A model generated the notes under the pieces. It had not been told where the DNA came from. It worked only from the letters and a program-made list of their open reading frames with translations, and did no database searches. This document shows positions 55,376 to 64,000 of a stretch of DNA of 64,000 bases, in pieces. Every line of letters begins with the position of its first letter. Position 1 is the stretch's first letter. Source of the stretch: Massilia agilis (GTDB lineage: Bacteria > Pseudomonadota > Gammaproteobacteria > Burkholderiales > Burkholderiaceae_D); contig NZ_JANUHB010000003.1 of NCBI RefSeq assembly GCF_024756255.1, forward strand, positions 372,001-436,000, read 5' to 3'. The position numbers and the translations under genes were made by a program.

Positions 55376-56692
55376 TTATTGGGATTTGAGTTGCAGCGCC
55401 GGGGTCACCTGGCAGGCGCGCCAGGTCGGCAACAGGCCCGCCACGATGGCCGCCGCGATCGACAGCACAAAGGTCAACGCAAGCATTTCCATGTCCATGT
55501 GCGCCAGGTTCTTCATCGATGGCGTGGACAGGCCCATCAGGGCGAGCGCGCCGTACGACAGCAAGAGGCCGAGCGTGCCGCCGACCAGGCCAACCACGGC
55601 GGTCTCGATCAGGAACTGGCTGAAAATCTCGCGGCGCGACGCGCCCAGCGCGCGGCGGATGCCCACTTCGGGGGCGCGCACCGAGAACTTCGCCAGCAGC
55701 AGGCCGATCGTGTTCACCAGGCACAGCGCCAGGAAGGCGAACGCCAGCCACACCGACAGCTTCTCGTCGCTGCCCACCACCTTGCGCTCTTCCAGCCATT
55801 CCATCACGTTGTACAGCTTGGCCGGCTGGTTGCGCTCCATGCGGCCCAGGCGGTGCTGTTCCTTCACGTAGCTGTCCAGGTAGGACTGGACGTCGGCGCG
55901 GTCGGCGGCCGACGCGGTCTCGAACCAGAACTGCAGCCAGGTGCAGTCGCCTTCCAGTCGGCCGGCAAAGCCCGGCTTGGGGTTACGCACGTTGCAGCTC
56001 ATGCTGCCGGCATGGCCCATCTCGTGGCGGATCGCGGTGGCCAGCGGCAGGAAGAACGCTTCCTCGTCGCCGTACTCGCCGTTGCCCGAAATGATGTGGT
56101 AGTAGCGGGGCAGCGGCTTCCAGTGGTCGGCCACGCCCACCACCTGGTACGAATAGCGGCTCATGCGCACCTGCTTGCCGACCGGGTTGGTCTTGCCGAA
56201 CAGGCGCTCGGCCAGGTCGGTGGACAGCACGATCACGTCGGCGGCCGCCTTGTCCTCGGCTTCGGTCCACGGCTGGCCGTACTTGAACGGCACTTCGAAC
56301 ATGGAGAAGAAATCGTGCGTCGCGGCCAGGCCCTGCTGCTGGAACGCGGCCAGGTCGGTGCGCGCCGGTTCCACCGCCAGGTTCACGCCGTACATGGCGG
56401 TGCGGCGCGCGCCCACCGGGGCCGCGAGGAGGTTCTTCACATCCGGGTAGGTGGACTGCACGTCGTCCGGCGGCGAGCCCGGGGTGTAGCCTTCCTTCGG
56501 GCCGACGTCGAGCACCGGCACCAGCAGCCGGTCGCTCTTGTGCGGGATCGGGTTCCCCGACATCATGTGCAGGATCGTGAGGGTGGACATCGACGCCGCC
56601 ACGCCCACCGCGAGCGTGAGCACCATCAGCGCGGTCAGCGCCGGATTGCGGCGCAGGCTGCGCACGCCAAGCTTGAAGTAGTAGCCGAACAT
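55376..56692 (-). CDS. MacB-type ABC permease, first subunit
   Basis: A 438-residue permease: an N-terminal helix (about 20-45), a periplasmic MacB core (about 50-290) and three C-terminal FtsX helices, with RAPEVGIRRALGASRREIFSQFLIETA. It differs from the second permease in sequence, so the exporter is probably a heterodimer. AGGAGCTGACC precedes the ATG at 56692. The next gene starts ten bases later. The transported molecule is unknown. Confidence 0.93.
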   Translation of the reverse strand: MFGYYFKLGVRSLRRNPALTALMVLTLAVGVAASMSTLTILHMMSGNPIPHKSDRLLVPVLDVGPKEGYTPGSPPDDVQSTYPDVKNLLAAPVGARRTAMYGVNLAVEPARTDLAAFQQQGLAATHDFFSMFEVPFKYGQPWTEAEDKAAADVIVLSTDLAERLFGKTNPVGKQVRMSRYSYQVVGVADHWKPLPRYYHIISGNGEYGDEEAFFLPLATAIRHEMGHAGSMSCNVRNPKPGFAGRLEGDCTWLQFWFETASAADRADVQSYLDSYVKEQHRLGRMERNQPAKLYNVMEWLEERKVVGSDEKLSVWLAFAFLALCLVNTIGLLLAKFSVRAPEVGIRRALGASRREIFSQFLIETAVVGLVGGTLGLLLSYGALALMGLSTPSMKNLAHMDMEMLALTFVLSIAAAIVAGLLPTWRACQVTPALQLKSQ

Positions 56693-56702
56693 GGTCAGCT
56701 CC

Positions 56703-57395
56703 TTACGCGACCAGGGTCGGGGTGGTGCGCACCAGGTCCGACACACGGCCGTCGATGATGTGCACGTTGCGCTGGGTACGCACCGCCAGCTCGGGGTCGT
56801 GCGTGACCATCAGGATGGTGGTGCCCTGCGCGTTGATCTCTTCCAGCAGTTCCATCACGCCGCGCGCCATCTGGGTGTCCAGGTTGCCGGTCGGTTCGTC
56901 CGCCAGCAGCAGCTTGGGCGAGCCGGCCAGCGCGCGCGCGATCGCCACGCGCTGCTGCTGGCCGCCGGACAGCTCGGCCGGGTAGTGCTTCATGCGCGAG
57001 GCCAGGCCCACCTTGGACAGCGCGTCCTCGATGCGCTCGCGGCGCTCGGTGGCGTTAAAGCCGCGGTAGCGCAGCGGCACGTCGACGTTATCGAACAGGT
57101 TCAGGTCGGGGATCAGGTTAAAGCCCTGGAAGATGAAGCCGAGCTTTTCGTTGCGCAGCTTCGAGCGGGCGTTGTCGTCCATGCCTTTCACGTTCACGCC
57201 ATCGAGGATGTACTCGCCGTCGTCGAAGGTCTCGAGCAGGCCGGCGATGTTCAGGAAGCTGGTCTTGCCCGAGCCGGACGGGCCGGTCACGGTCACGAAC
57301 TCGCCCTGCTTGACGTCGATCTCGAAGCCACGCAGCGCATGGGTCTCGATCATGTGGGTACGGTACACCTTGGACAGGTTTTTCATGCGCAGCAT
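56703..57395 (-). CDS. MacB/LolD-type ABC ATPase
   Basis: A 230-residue ABC ATPase. Walker A is GPSGSGKTSFLN, signature LSGGQQQRVAIARAL, Walker B LLLADEPTGNLD, and the H-loop MVTHDPE. The MacB/LolD class is recognised from FNLIPDLNLFDNVDVPL and TGNLD. It powers the two permeases encoded next. AAGGAGTCCAGC precedes the ATG at 57395; it is ten bases before the first permease gene and 25 after the adaptor. Confidence 0.95.
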   Translation of the reverse strand: MLRMKNLSKVYRTHMIETHALRGFEIDVKQGEFVTVTGPSGSGKTSFLNIAGLLETFDDGEYILDGVNVKGMDDNARSKLRNEKLGFIFQGFNLIPDLNLFDNVDVPLRYRGFNATERRERIEDALSKVGLASRMKHYPAELSGGQQQRVAIARALAGSPKLLLADEPTGNLDTQMARGVMELLEEINAQGTTILMVTHDPELAVRTQRNVHIIDGRVSDLVRTTPTLVA

Positions 57396-57420
57396 GCTGG
57401 ACTCCTTGTGTCGTTTTCGG

Positions 57421-58689
57421 TTAGTTGTTGATGGCCACACGTTGGGCGTTCTTGAAGGTGTCGGTGCCGGAGATGACGATCTTGTCGCCCGGCTTGGCGC
57501 CGGACAGGATCTCGACCGACGAGATCGAGGTCGCGCCGATCTGCACCGGCGTCCTCACCGCGATGCCGTCCTTGACGAGATAGGCGAAGCGCCCGCCTTC
57601 GCTTTCCACGAACGGGCCGCGCGCCACCATCACCACGTTCGGTTTTTCCTCGATCAACAGGCGCGCGCTCACGCGCTGGCTCTGGCGCAGGCCCTCGGGC
57701 TGCTTGCCCTCGAAGCGCACGCGCGCCAGCACGATGTTCTTGACCACCTCGGGCGAGAGCGCAGACAGCTTGCCCTTCACGGTGGCGTTGCCGATGGTGA
57801 TCTCGGCGTTCATGCCGATGCCAAGGTCGGCGGCGAAGGTCTCGGGCACCTCGACCTCCACTTCCAGGCGCGACAGGTCCACCAGCGTCATGAGCGGCGC
57901 GTTGGCCGGCACCACCGCGCGGTCCTGCACGTTGAGGGTGCCGATGAAGCCGTCCACCGGCGCGCGCACGGTCAGCTCGTCCACGCGGCGCTGGGCCTCG
58001 GCCAGCGACAGCTTCTGCGTCTGCAGCTGGCTGGTCTTGGTCTTGAGCGCGAGCGCCACGTCGTCCTTTTCCAGCGCCGCGGCGGAGGCGGCGTGGCGGG
58101 CGCGGATCTCGGCCGAATTGAGCGCGTCCTTGGCCTTCTGGTAATCGATCTTGGCGATCACGCCCTCGTTGGCCACCGATTGGTAGCGCTCCAGCGTGCG
58201 CTGCGCGGACAGGCGCTCGATCTCGGCGGTGTCGGCCTCTTTTTGCGCCAGCAGCTTCTGCTTGCGCGACAGGATCTCCTGGCGCGCCACCTCGGCCTGC
58301 AGCTGCTCGTAGGCGGTCTGTTCGCGCTTGAGCGCGTCCGCCAGGTCGGGCGAGGTGAGCACTGCCAGCACCTGGCCCTTCTTGACCGTGTCGCCGGCCT
58401 GCACCTTGAGCGACACCGTGGCGGAGGCGGTGGAGAACAGGGTCGGACTGACCGCGGCCACGACCCGGCCGTTGACGGCGGCGTCGCGCACCAGCGTGCC
58501 GCGCGCGACTTCGGCAATGCGGATGCGCGCCGCGTTCACCGATTCGTCGCTGCTGCGGTAGGCCGACAGCAGCATGGCGCCGACGGCGGCGAGGGCGATC
58601 GCGCCGCCGATGACGAAGGCGCGTTTCTTGAATTTGCTCGCCGGATGCGAGGCGATCATGGCGTCCTGGGCTGAAGTATCGCGAATCAT
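57421..58689 (-). CDS. HlyD/MacA-type membrane-fusion adaptor
   Basis: A 422-residue periplasmic adaptor. One N-terminal membrane helix (about 24-43) is followed by a lipoyl half (AVNGRVVAAVSPTLFSTASATVSLKVQAGDTVKKGQ), a coiled-coil hairpin (about 110-230), the second lipoyl half, and a beta-barrel and membrane-proximal domain. It links the ABC exporter to an outer-membrane channel, which is not encoded here. It is the first gene of the seven-gene minus-strand operon and has a sigma-54 promoter 33 bases upstream. Confidence 0.93.
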   Translation of the reverse strand: MIRDTSAQDAMIASHPASKFKKRAFVIGGAIALAAVGAMLLSAYRSSDESVNAARIRIAEVARGTLVRDAAVNGRVVAAVSPTLFSTASATVSLKVQAGDTVKKGQVLAVLTSPDLADALKREQTAYEQLQAEVARQEILSRKQKLLAQKEADTAEIERLSAQRTLERYQSVANEGVIAKIDYQKAKDALNSAEIRARHAASAAALEKDDVALALKTKTSQLQTQKLSLAEAQRRVDELTVRAPVDGFIGTLNVQDRAVVPANAPLMTLVDLSRLEVEVEVPETFAADLGIGMNAEITIGNATVKGKLSALSPEVVKNIVLARVRFEGKQPEGLRQSQRVSARLLIEEKPNVVMVARGPFVESEGGRFAYLVKDGIAVRTPVQIGATSISSVEILSGAKPGDKIVISGTDTFKNAQRVAINN

Positions 58690-58721
58690 GGCTTTGCCTG
58701 TTGTATTGACCGCGATTCCTG

Positions 58722-58738
58722 TTGCACGAAGTGTGCCA
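58722..58738 (-). promoter_or_regulatory. sigma-54 promoter of the export operon
   Basis: On the minus strand TGGCACACTTCGTGCAA places GG and GC exactly ten bases apart, as required for a -24/-12 promoter (consensus TGGCAC-N5-TTGCA). Transcription would start about 58710, giving a leader of about 20 bases before the adaptor ATG. The operon encodes a sigma-54-dependent activator, which fits. Confidence 0.8.
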
Positions 58739-58904
58739 TGTGCTAAGTGACTGATTTGAAAGGAATGGCGGTGTGTCCGCGGCGTCCGGACAGCGTGCGG
58801 ACGGACACTCGCGCGGACAGTGCCGCCACGCTTGCATATTCACGAGCAGGCTTTATATGATGGCAACGCATGCCGGCGCATGCGCCCAACCACCGAAAGG
58901 CGAG

Positions 58905-60509
58905 ATGAGCCAAACCCTGACCGGCCTTGCCGGCCTTGCCCGCCACCTGTTCGCGTATGCGCGTGCCGTGGCCACGATTCCCGAGCCGGAACCGATCGAC
59001 TATCCCTTCGCGCCCAGCGACGTCGCGCAGCTGCACCGCGTCACGCAGGCAGGCGGCGCGCCATCGCTGGACGACCAGACCTGGAACGACCTGCTGCTCG
59101 AGCGCTACCTGGGCGAGCTGTCGGCCGAGGCGAGCATCTTCGGCCGCCAGGAACTGTACCGGCGGCTGCGGGCGGGCGCGACGGACGACGCGCGGCACGC
59201 GCAGCGCGAGCGTGTCGAGGCACTGATGCGCGACCCGGCCGCGCTGCAGGACATCCACCGCCGCATGCGTTCGCAGCGCGCTGCCGAGACCGAGGTGGCC
59301 GAACTGCTGTTCGAGGGCGAGCGGCCGGCGATCCCGCGCTGGGCCGGGCGCACCTGGCCGCTGCCGCTGGGCCTTTTGGCCAGCCTGGCGGCGCTGGCGC
59401 TGTCGCCGCTCGCGTGGCTGGGCGTCGCCGCCGTCATGTACGTCCTGATCACGGCGCAGGTGCGTTACCACGAGCGCGTACAGGCATGGGAACGCAGCAC
59501 CCACGCGTTGCAGCTGCTGCTGCGGTCCTGCACCGTGCTGGCCGACGTCCCCGGCCTGGCCGCGCGCGGCTTTCCGGGTTCGCGTGAACAGGCGGGGCGG
59601 ATCAGCGGCGCCCTGTCGCGCTCCGCGCTGGCCAGGGTGATCCCCGGGGCGCAGGGGTATCGCGACTGGTTCATGCTCGCCAACCTGAACCATTATTTCA
59701 AGACCGTCGCGCTGGTGTTCGACAACCGCGCGTTCCTGCGCGACTGCCTGCTGCGCTGCGCGGCGCTCGAGGCCGATGTGGCGCTCGCGCGGCACTTACT
59801 GGGGCGCGGCGCCTGGTGCTGGGCGCAGGGCTGCGCCAGCCGTGAAACCGTGCTCGATGGCGCGCTGCACCCGCTGCTGCCGTCGCCCGCGCCGCTGTCG
59901 CTGGCGCTGGACGGGAAGGGCGCCTTCATCTCGGGGCAGAACGGGGTGGGCAAGAGTACCTTCCTGCGCACGCTCGGCGTGAACCTGGTGGCGGCCAATG
60001 CCTTCGGCTTTTGCTACGCCAGGCGCGCGCGCGTGCCGATGCTGCCGGTGTACGCCAGCATGCAGGGCGAGGATTCTCTCCTGGGCGGCGAAAGCCTGTA
60101 CATGGCCGAGCTGCGGCGCGCGCGCGAACTGCTGGCCGCGCCGCAGTGCGCGATTTTCCTCGTTGACGAGATCTTCCGCGGCACCAACCACGTCGAGTCG
60201 GTGTCGGCCGCCGCCGCGGTGCTCGATACGCTGGCCGCTCGCTCGCTGGTCGTGGTGGCGTCGCATCACCTCGAGCTGGCCTCGCTGCTCGCGCAGCGGC
60301 TCGACCCGTACTGCATCAAGCGCGTGGGAACGGCGCTGGCGCTGGAGCGCGGCGTGCTGGCCGAAACGAACGGGATCGCGCTGCTGGCGGCGCAGGGCTT
60401 CGACGCTGGCGTGCAGCACAAGGCAGCGCGGGTTGCGCGCTGGCTGGAGCGCTACCTGGCCGAGCCGGAGGCGGGCAAGGCGGTGCTCGGGGTGGCCGGT
60501 GTTGTTTGA
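58905..60509 (+). CDS. membrane-anchored MutS-like ATPase
   Basis: A 534-residue protein with the C-terminal MutS ATPase: Walker A SGQNGVGKSTFLRTLG, MutS-like QGEDSLLGGESLYMAELRRA, Walker B IFLVDEIFRGTNHVES, and ASHHLELASLL. The N-terminal mismatch-recognition domain is missing; instead two membrane segments (about 148-187, WPLPLGLLASLAALAL and LGVAAVMYVLITAQ) precede a helical clamp-like region. These membrane MutS relatives are not expected to take part in ordinary mismatch repair. AAAGGCGAG precedes ATG at 58905; ATGs at 58857 and 58860 are less well placed. Divergent from the export operon. Confidence 0.88.
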   Translation: MSQTLTGLAGLARHLFAYARAVATIPEPEPIDYPFAPSDVAQLHRVTQAGGAPSLDDQTWNDLLLERYLGELSAEASIFGRQELYRRLRAGATDDARHAQRERVEALMRDPAALQDIHRRMRSQRAAETEVAELLFEGERPAIPRWAGRTWPLPLGLLASLAALALSPLAWLGVAAVMYVLITAQVRYHERVQAWERSTHALQLLLRSCTVLADVPGLAARGFPGSREQAGRISGALSRSALARVIPGAQGYRDWFMLANLNHYFKTVALVFDNRAFLRDCLLRCAALEADVALARHLLGRGAWCWAQGCASRETVLDGALHPLLPSPAPLSLALDGKGAFISGQNGVGKSTFLRTLGVNLVAANAFGFCYARRARVPMLPVYASMQGEDSLLGGESLYMAELRRARELLAAPQCAIFLVDEIFRGTNHVESVSAAAAVLDTLAARSLVVVASHHLELASLLAQRLDPYCIKRVGTALALERGVLAETNGIALLAAQGFDAGVQHKAARVARWLERYLAEPEAGKAVLGVAGVV

Positions 60510-60513
60510 ACCC

Positions 60514-60549
60514 GTGCCCGGCCGAACGAGCACCCTACGGGCCGGGCAC
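60514..60549. terminator. bidirectional terminator between the MutS-like and phosphoethanolamine-transferase genes
   Basis: GTGCCCGGCC and GGCCGGGCAC form a ten-base stem around a 16-base loop, followed on the plus strand by CGGGTTTTC. It lies between two convergent genes, so it can end transcription from both. Confidence 0.72.
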
Positions 60550-60569
60550 CGGGTTTTCTGCGTCAGCGC

Positions 60570-62423
60570 TCAGCGCCGCGCCGGCTTTGTCCGGGCCACC
60601 ACTTCGTGGCAGTCGCCCTTGATCACCGCGTTGTCGTAGTCGGTCCAGCCGTAGCTGTCCACGTAGCGCTTGTGCAGCTTGAAGCGGCTGTTCACGAAGC
60701 TCCACTCCAGCCGGTCGTTCGGGTAGCGGATGTCGCCCAGGTCCAGCAGCGTGTGGAACATGTTCTCGGTGGCCAGGTGGGCGCTGCGGTGGCGCAGCAG
60801 CTGCCCGATCTTGTCCGGAAAGCGCTCGCGGTAGCTGTCCGAGTACCAGACGAAGGCCGGCACATGGAATTCGTACTGGTGGTTATGGCCGTGGAACGCC
60901 ACCTTGCAGCTGCCGTCGTATAGGGTCTGGCCGTGGTCGGCCACGTACACCATCGACGCCGCCGCGCCGCTGGCCTTGATGGTGCCGATCACGTGTGACA
61001 GGAACCAGTCGGTGTACAGGATCGAGCTGTCGTAGCTGTTGTTCAGCTGCTGCTTGATCTTCAGGTCGGTGTACACCGGCTTGTCCACGCCGTACAGCGA
61101 TGGCAGCCACTTGTCGAAGCTGGCCGGGTAGCGGTGGCTGTAGTTCCAGTGGCTGCCCAGCGTGTGCAGCACCACCAGCTTCTTCGGCGCCGGGTCGGCC
61201 AGCGCGTTCTTCAAGGGATCGAGCATCACTTCGTCCAGGCTCGACTTGTCGTTGTAGCTGCCCAGGTTGAGGAACTCGATCACGTTCGCTTCCTTGGCGA
61301 ACACCGACACGGGCGTATCGAATTTGCCGAACGAGATCTGGTTCGACAGCCAGAAGGTCTTGTAGCCGGCCTCCTTGAACGCGGTCAGCATCGACTTTTC
61401 GGCGAAGCCGTCCTTCAGGCTTTCGGTGGCGGGCTTTCTTGAGATGATGACCGGGACCGACAGGCGCGTGGCCGAGACCGAGGTGATCACGTCCGGCAGC
61501 ATGACCAGGTTGGGCTCTTGCGCCAGCAGCGGGTTGGTGTCGCGCGCGTAGCCGTTCAGGCGCCAGCGGTCGTAGCGCGACGATTCGCCGATCACCAGCA
61601 CCACCAGCTGCGGCGGGGCGTCGGCTTGCGCCGGGTGCGCGCCAAAGTGGAAGTTGGCGCTGGCCCGGTTCAGGTCGGCCAGGTACACCCGCTCGCGGTA
61701 GAAGTCCATCCCCCGCGCCACCAGCCCGAACGGCCAGGACTGGGCGAACGCTTCGCGGTCGAACGGCATCCTGGCCCAGTGCGGCAGGGCGGGCAGCGGC
61801 GTCGAGGCGCCCGGCGGTGGCGCGGCGGCCGGCTGGGCGCTCGCGGCCGCCGGGCCACTCGGCTTGAGCGCGACCATCCGCGCCGAGGCCTGCAGCGATG
61901 CCGCCGGCGCCACCACCGGCGGCGGGGCCACCCCGAATGCCGCGCCGTAACCCAGCAGCGCCGCGCCGAGCGCCAGCACCGCCGCCACCACCGGGCGCGA
62001 TCCGTCGTGCCAGTCGAGGTCGCGCGTGACCCAGGCGGCGCGCCAGCTGCTCGCCCACCACGCCACCACGCCCACCAGCACGGCCAGCATCAGCCAGACC
62101 TTCTGCCCCAGGAATTCCATCGCCTCGACCGGGCTGGTCTCGAACATGATGCCCAGGTGGTGGGTCGAGATGCCCTTGCCGTAGAATTTGAACAGGTACA
62201 CCTCGACCGGCAGCGCAAGGAAGGCCGGCAGCAGCAGCCAGTGGAAGCGCGCCGGGCGCCCGAACACGGCCCAGGCCGCGACCCAGCAGATGAATTCGAT
62301 GCCGAGCACCTGCCCGGGCCGCTCGACCACGCCGCCGAACAGCTTCGGCACGAACGGCACCGCCGACAGCGCCAGGTAGGTGAGCGCGACATAGAGGTTG
62401 GCGGGGCGTAGCAAAAATCGCAT
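60570..62423 (-). CDS. phosphoethanolamine-transferase-like inner-membrane sulfatase-fold enzyme
   Basis: A 617-residue protein with four or five N-terminal membrane helices (about 7-170) and a periplasmic sulfatase-fold domain. The nucleophile region is VVLVIGESSRYDRWRLNGYARDTNPLL, the metal site continues with the VLHTLGSHWNYSHRYP and YVADHGQTLYDG segments. An extra proline/alanine-rich linker (about 215-260) separates the two halves. It should transfer phosphoethanolamine (or a related group) to lipid A, lipopolysaccharide core or periplasmic glucan, as do EptA, CptA and OpgE. No two-component pair of the PmrAB kind is next to it. The ATG at 62423 has a weak ribosome site. Confidence 0.9.
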   Translation of the reverse strand: MRFLLRPANLYVALTYLALSAVPFVPKLFGGVVERPGQVLGIEFICWVAAWAVFGRPARFHWLLLPAFLALPVEVYLFKFYGKGISTHHLGIMFETSPVEAMEFLGQKVWLMLAVLVGVVAWWASSWRAAWVTRDLDWHDGSRPVVAAVLALGAALLGYGAAFGVAPPPVVAPAASLQASARMVALKPSGPAAASAQPAAAPPPGASTPLPALPHWARMPFDREAFAQSWPFGLVARGMDFYRERVYLADLNRASANFHFGAHPAQADAPPQLVVLVIGESSRYDRWRLNGYARDTNPLLAQEPNLVMLPDVITSVSATRLSVPVIISRKPATESLKDGFAEKSMLTAFKEAGYKTFWLSNQISFGKFDTPVSVFAKEANVIEFLNLGSYNDKSSLDEVMLDPLKNALADPAPKKLVVLHTLGSHWNYSHRYPASFDKWLPSLYGVDKPVYTDLKIKQQLNNSYDSSILYTDWFLSHVIGTIKASGAAASMVYVADHGQTLYDGSCKVAFHGHNHQYEFHVPAFVWYSDSYRERFPDKIGQLLRHRSAHLATENMFHTLLDLGDIRYPNDRLEWSFVNSRFKLHKRYVDSYGWTDYDNAVIKGDCHEVVARTKPARR

Positions 62424-62584
62424 CGGGCAGGGGCGGGACGGCAAAAAGTCAGCTATTATCCAACCATTGCCGTGAGAAAATCCATGGCGCCGGCGCTCCC
62501 TGCCGGCTGTCTCTCGTGCGCCACACCGCGGCCCGGTCAACCCGGCCGGAATGGCCGTCCGGGCCGGTCCGGGCAGCAAATCGG

Positions 62585-62613
62585 TTGACCGGTCCCTGCT
62601 TCGCGTCTATACT
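62585..62613 (+). promoter_or_regulatory. sigma-70 promoter of the str operon
   Basis: TTGACC at 62585-62590 and TATACT at 62608-62613 are spaced by 17 bases, the optimum. The leader to rpsL is about 155 bases. The rest of the 351-base gap after the divergent transferase gene holds nothing else that I recognise. Confidence 0.85.
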
Positions 62614-62774
62614 CGCGAGTTCTCGAATTTATTCTGCACATCGTATTGCCTTCGCAGCCGCTCCTTCGGAGAGTGGCTTTCGTCGCCTGTGTGCGTCCAA
62701 AGTCGGGACTAGGTTTCAGTCCCCGGATTCGCGTCCGGGTCATCAACGCAGTAATTTTGTTGGATTTATTTACG

Positions 62775-63158
62775 ATGCCAACCATCAATCAACTGATTCG
62801 CAAGCCGCGCGTTGCCGCGGTTGTGAAGAGCAAGTCGCCGGCACTGGAGAACTGCCCGCAGAAGCGCGGCGTGTGCACCCGTGTCTACACGACGACCCCG
62901 AAGAAGCCGAACTCGGCACTGCGTAAGGTCGCCAAAGTTCGCCTGACCAACGGTTTCGAAGTCATTTCGTACATCGGCGGTGAAGGCCACAACCTGCAGG
63001 AACACTCGGTCGTGCTGCTGCGCGGCGGCCGTGTGAAGGACTTGCCGGGTGTGCGTTACCACATGGTTCGCGGCGCACTGGATACCCAGGGCGTGAAAGA
63101 CCGTAAGCAGGCCCGTTCGAAGTACGGTGCCAAGCGCGCTAAAGCTGCCAAGAAGTAA
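62775..63158 (+). CDS. rpsL: ribosomal protein S12
   Basis: The 127-residue S12 protein of the 30S subunit, at the decoding centre. Lys43 in [13 protein letters not shown] and Lys88 in GGRVKDLPG, the positions where streptomycin-resistance changes arise, are both wild type. It is the first gene of the str operon, 124 bases before rpsG. Confidence 0.99.
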   Translation: MPTINQLIRKPRVAAVVKSKSPALENCPQKRGVCTRVYTTTPKKPNSALRKVAKVRLTNGFEVISYIGGEGHNLQEHSVVLLRGGRVKDLPGVRYHMVRGALDTQGVKDRKQARSKYGAKRAKAAKK

Positions 63159-63282
63159 TCCCAAGCCGCTTTGGCTTTAATCTATTGAGTTGAGCCGGCC
63201 GGAAGGCCGAGTAAGTGAAGGGCTATGATGGCCTTTCGCGAGTGCGGAAAAAGCACTCAACTGAAGACAGGAAGGAATTGAA

Positions 63283-64000
<718 letters not shown>

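Overview
This window is high-GC chromosomal DNA from a Gram-negative betaproteobacterium, most likely an Oxalobacteraceae member of the Massilia/Duganella/Telluria type. The evidence is the rpsL-rpsG-fusA start of the str operon at the right edge, TonB-dependent outer-membrane uptake, a QseBC-like two-component pair with a PmrA/QseB-type box, GC-rich genes with four-base ATGA/GTGA overlaps, and the dispersed palindromes typical of Burkholderiales. The genus is inference. I found no prophage, insertion sequence, tRNA or CRISPR array.

Layout. 1-2.65 kb: minus-strand operon of a cytochrome b561 gene and a QseB/QseC-like two-component system, the kinase cut by the edge. 2.65-9.8 kb: GNAT acetyltransferase, secreted catalase-related peroxidase, secreted HELFH metalloprotease, LuxR-type regulator, periplasmic SodC, small secreted protein and secreted M28 peptidase. 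9.85-13 kb: a membrane M28-like protein that has lost key metal residues, then TonB. 13.3-16.4 kb: a plus-strand three-gene sensory operon (NarL-type regulator, periplasmic binding protein, HisKA_3 kinase). 16.4-18.1 kb: M14 carboxypeptidase-like protein. 18.2-21.2 kb: a cobalamin riboswitch ahead of class III ribonucleotide reductase, in which the glycyl-radical tail is a separate 60-residue gene between nrdD and nrdG. 21.3-34.6 kb: DUF885 protein, amino-acid-binding protein, Lrp regulator divergent from a cysteine desulfurase/degenerate beta-lactamase-fold/rhodanese fusion, Tsx-like porin, PHP hydrolase, Gdt1-type transporter, serine beta-lactamase-like hydrolase and HtrA-like protease.

34.9-48 kb is a long plus-strand run of ten tightly packed genes: two tandem copies of a TldD/TldE pair (both TldD copies with twin-arginine signals), a DUF4159 protein, MoxR, DUF58, and three membrane proteins of the BatA/DUF4175 kind. 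48-50.4 kb: TonB-dependent receptor. 58.7-50.6 kb (minus): an export operon of membrane-fusion adaptor, ABC ATPase, two MacB-type permeases, a sigma-54-dependent response regulator, its kinase and a spermidine-synthase-like methyltransferase, preceded by a well-spaced -24/-12 promoter. Then follow a membrane-anchored MutS-like ATPase, a phosphoethanolamine-transferase-like enzyme and the start of the str operon.

The most notable items are the split class III reductase under B12 control, the Tat-TldD/TldE-MoxR locus, the three-domain sulfur enzyme, the sigma-54 export operon, and a dispersed repeat family whose hairpin stems vary in a compensated way.
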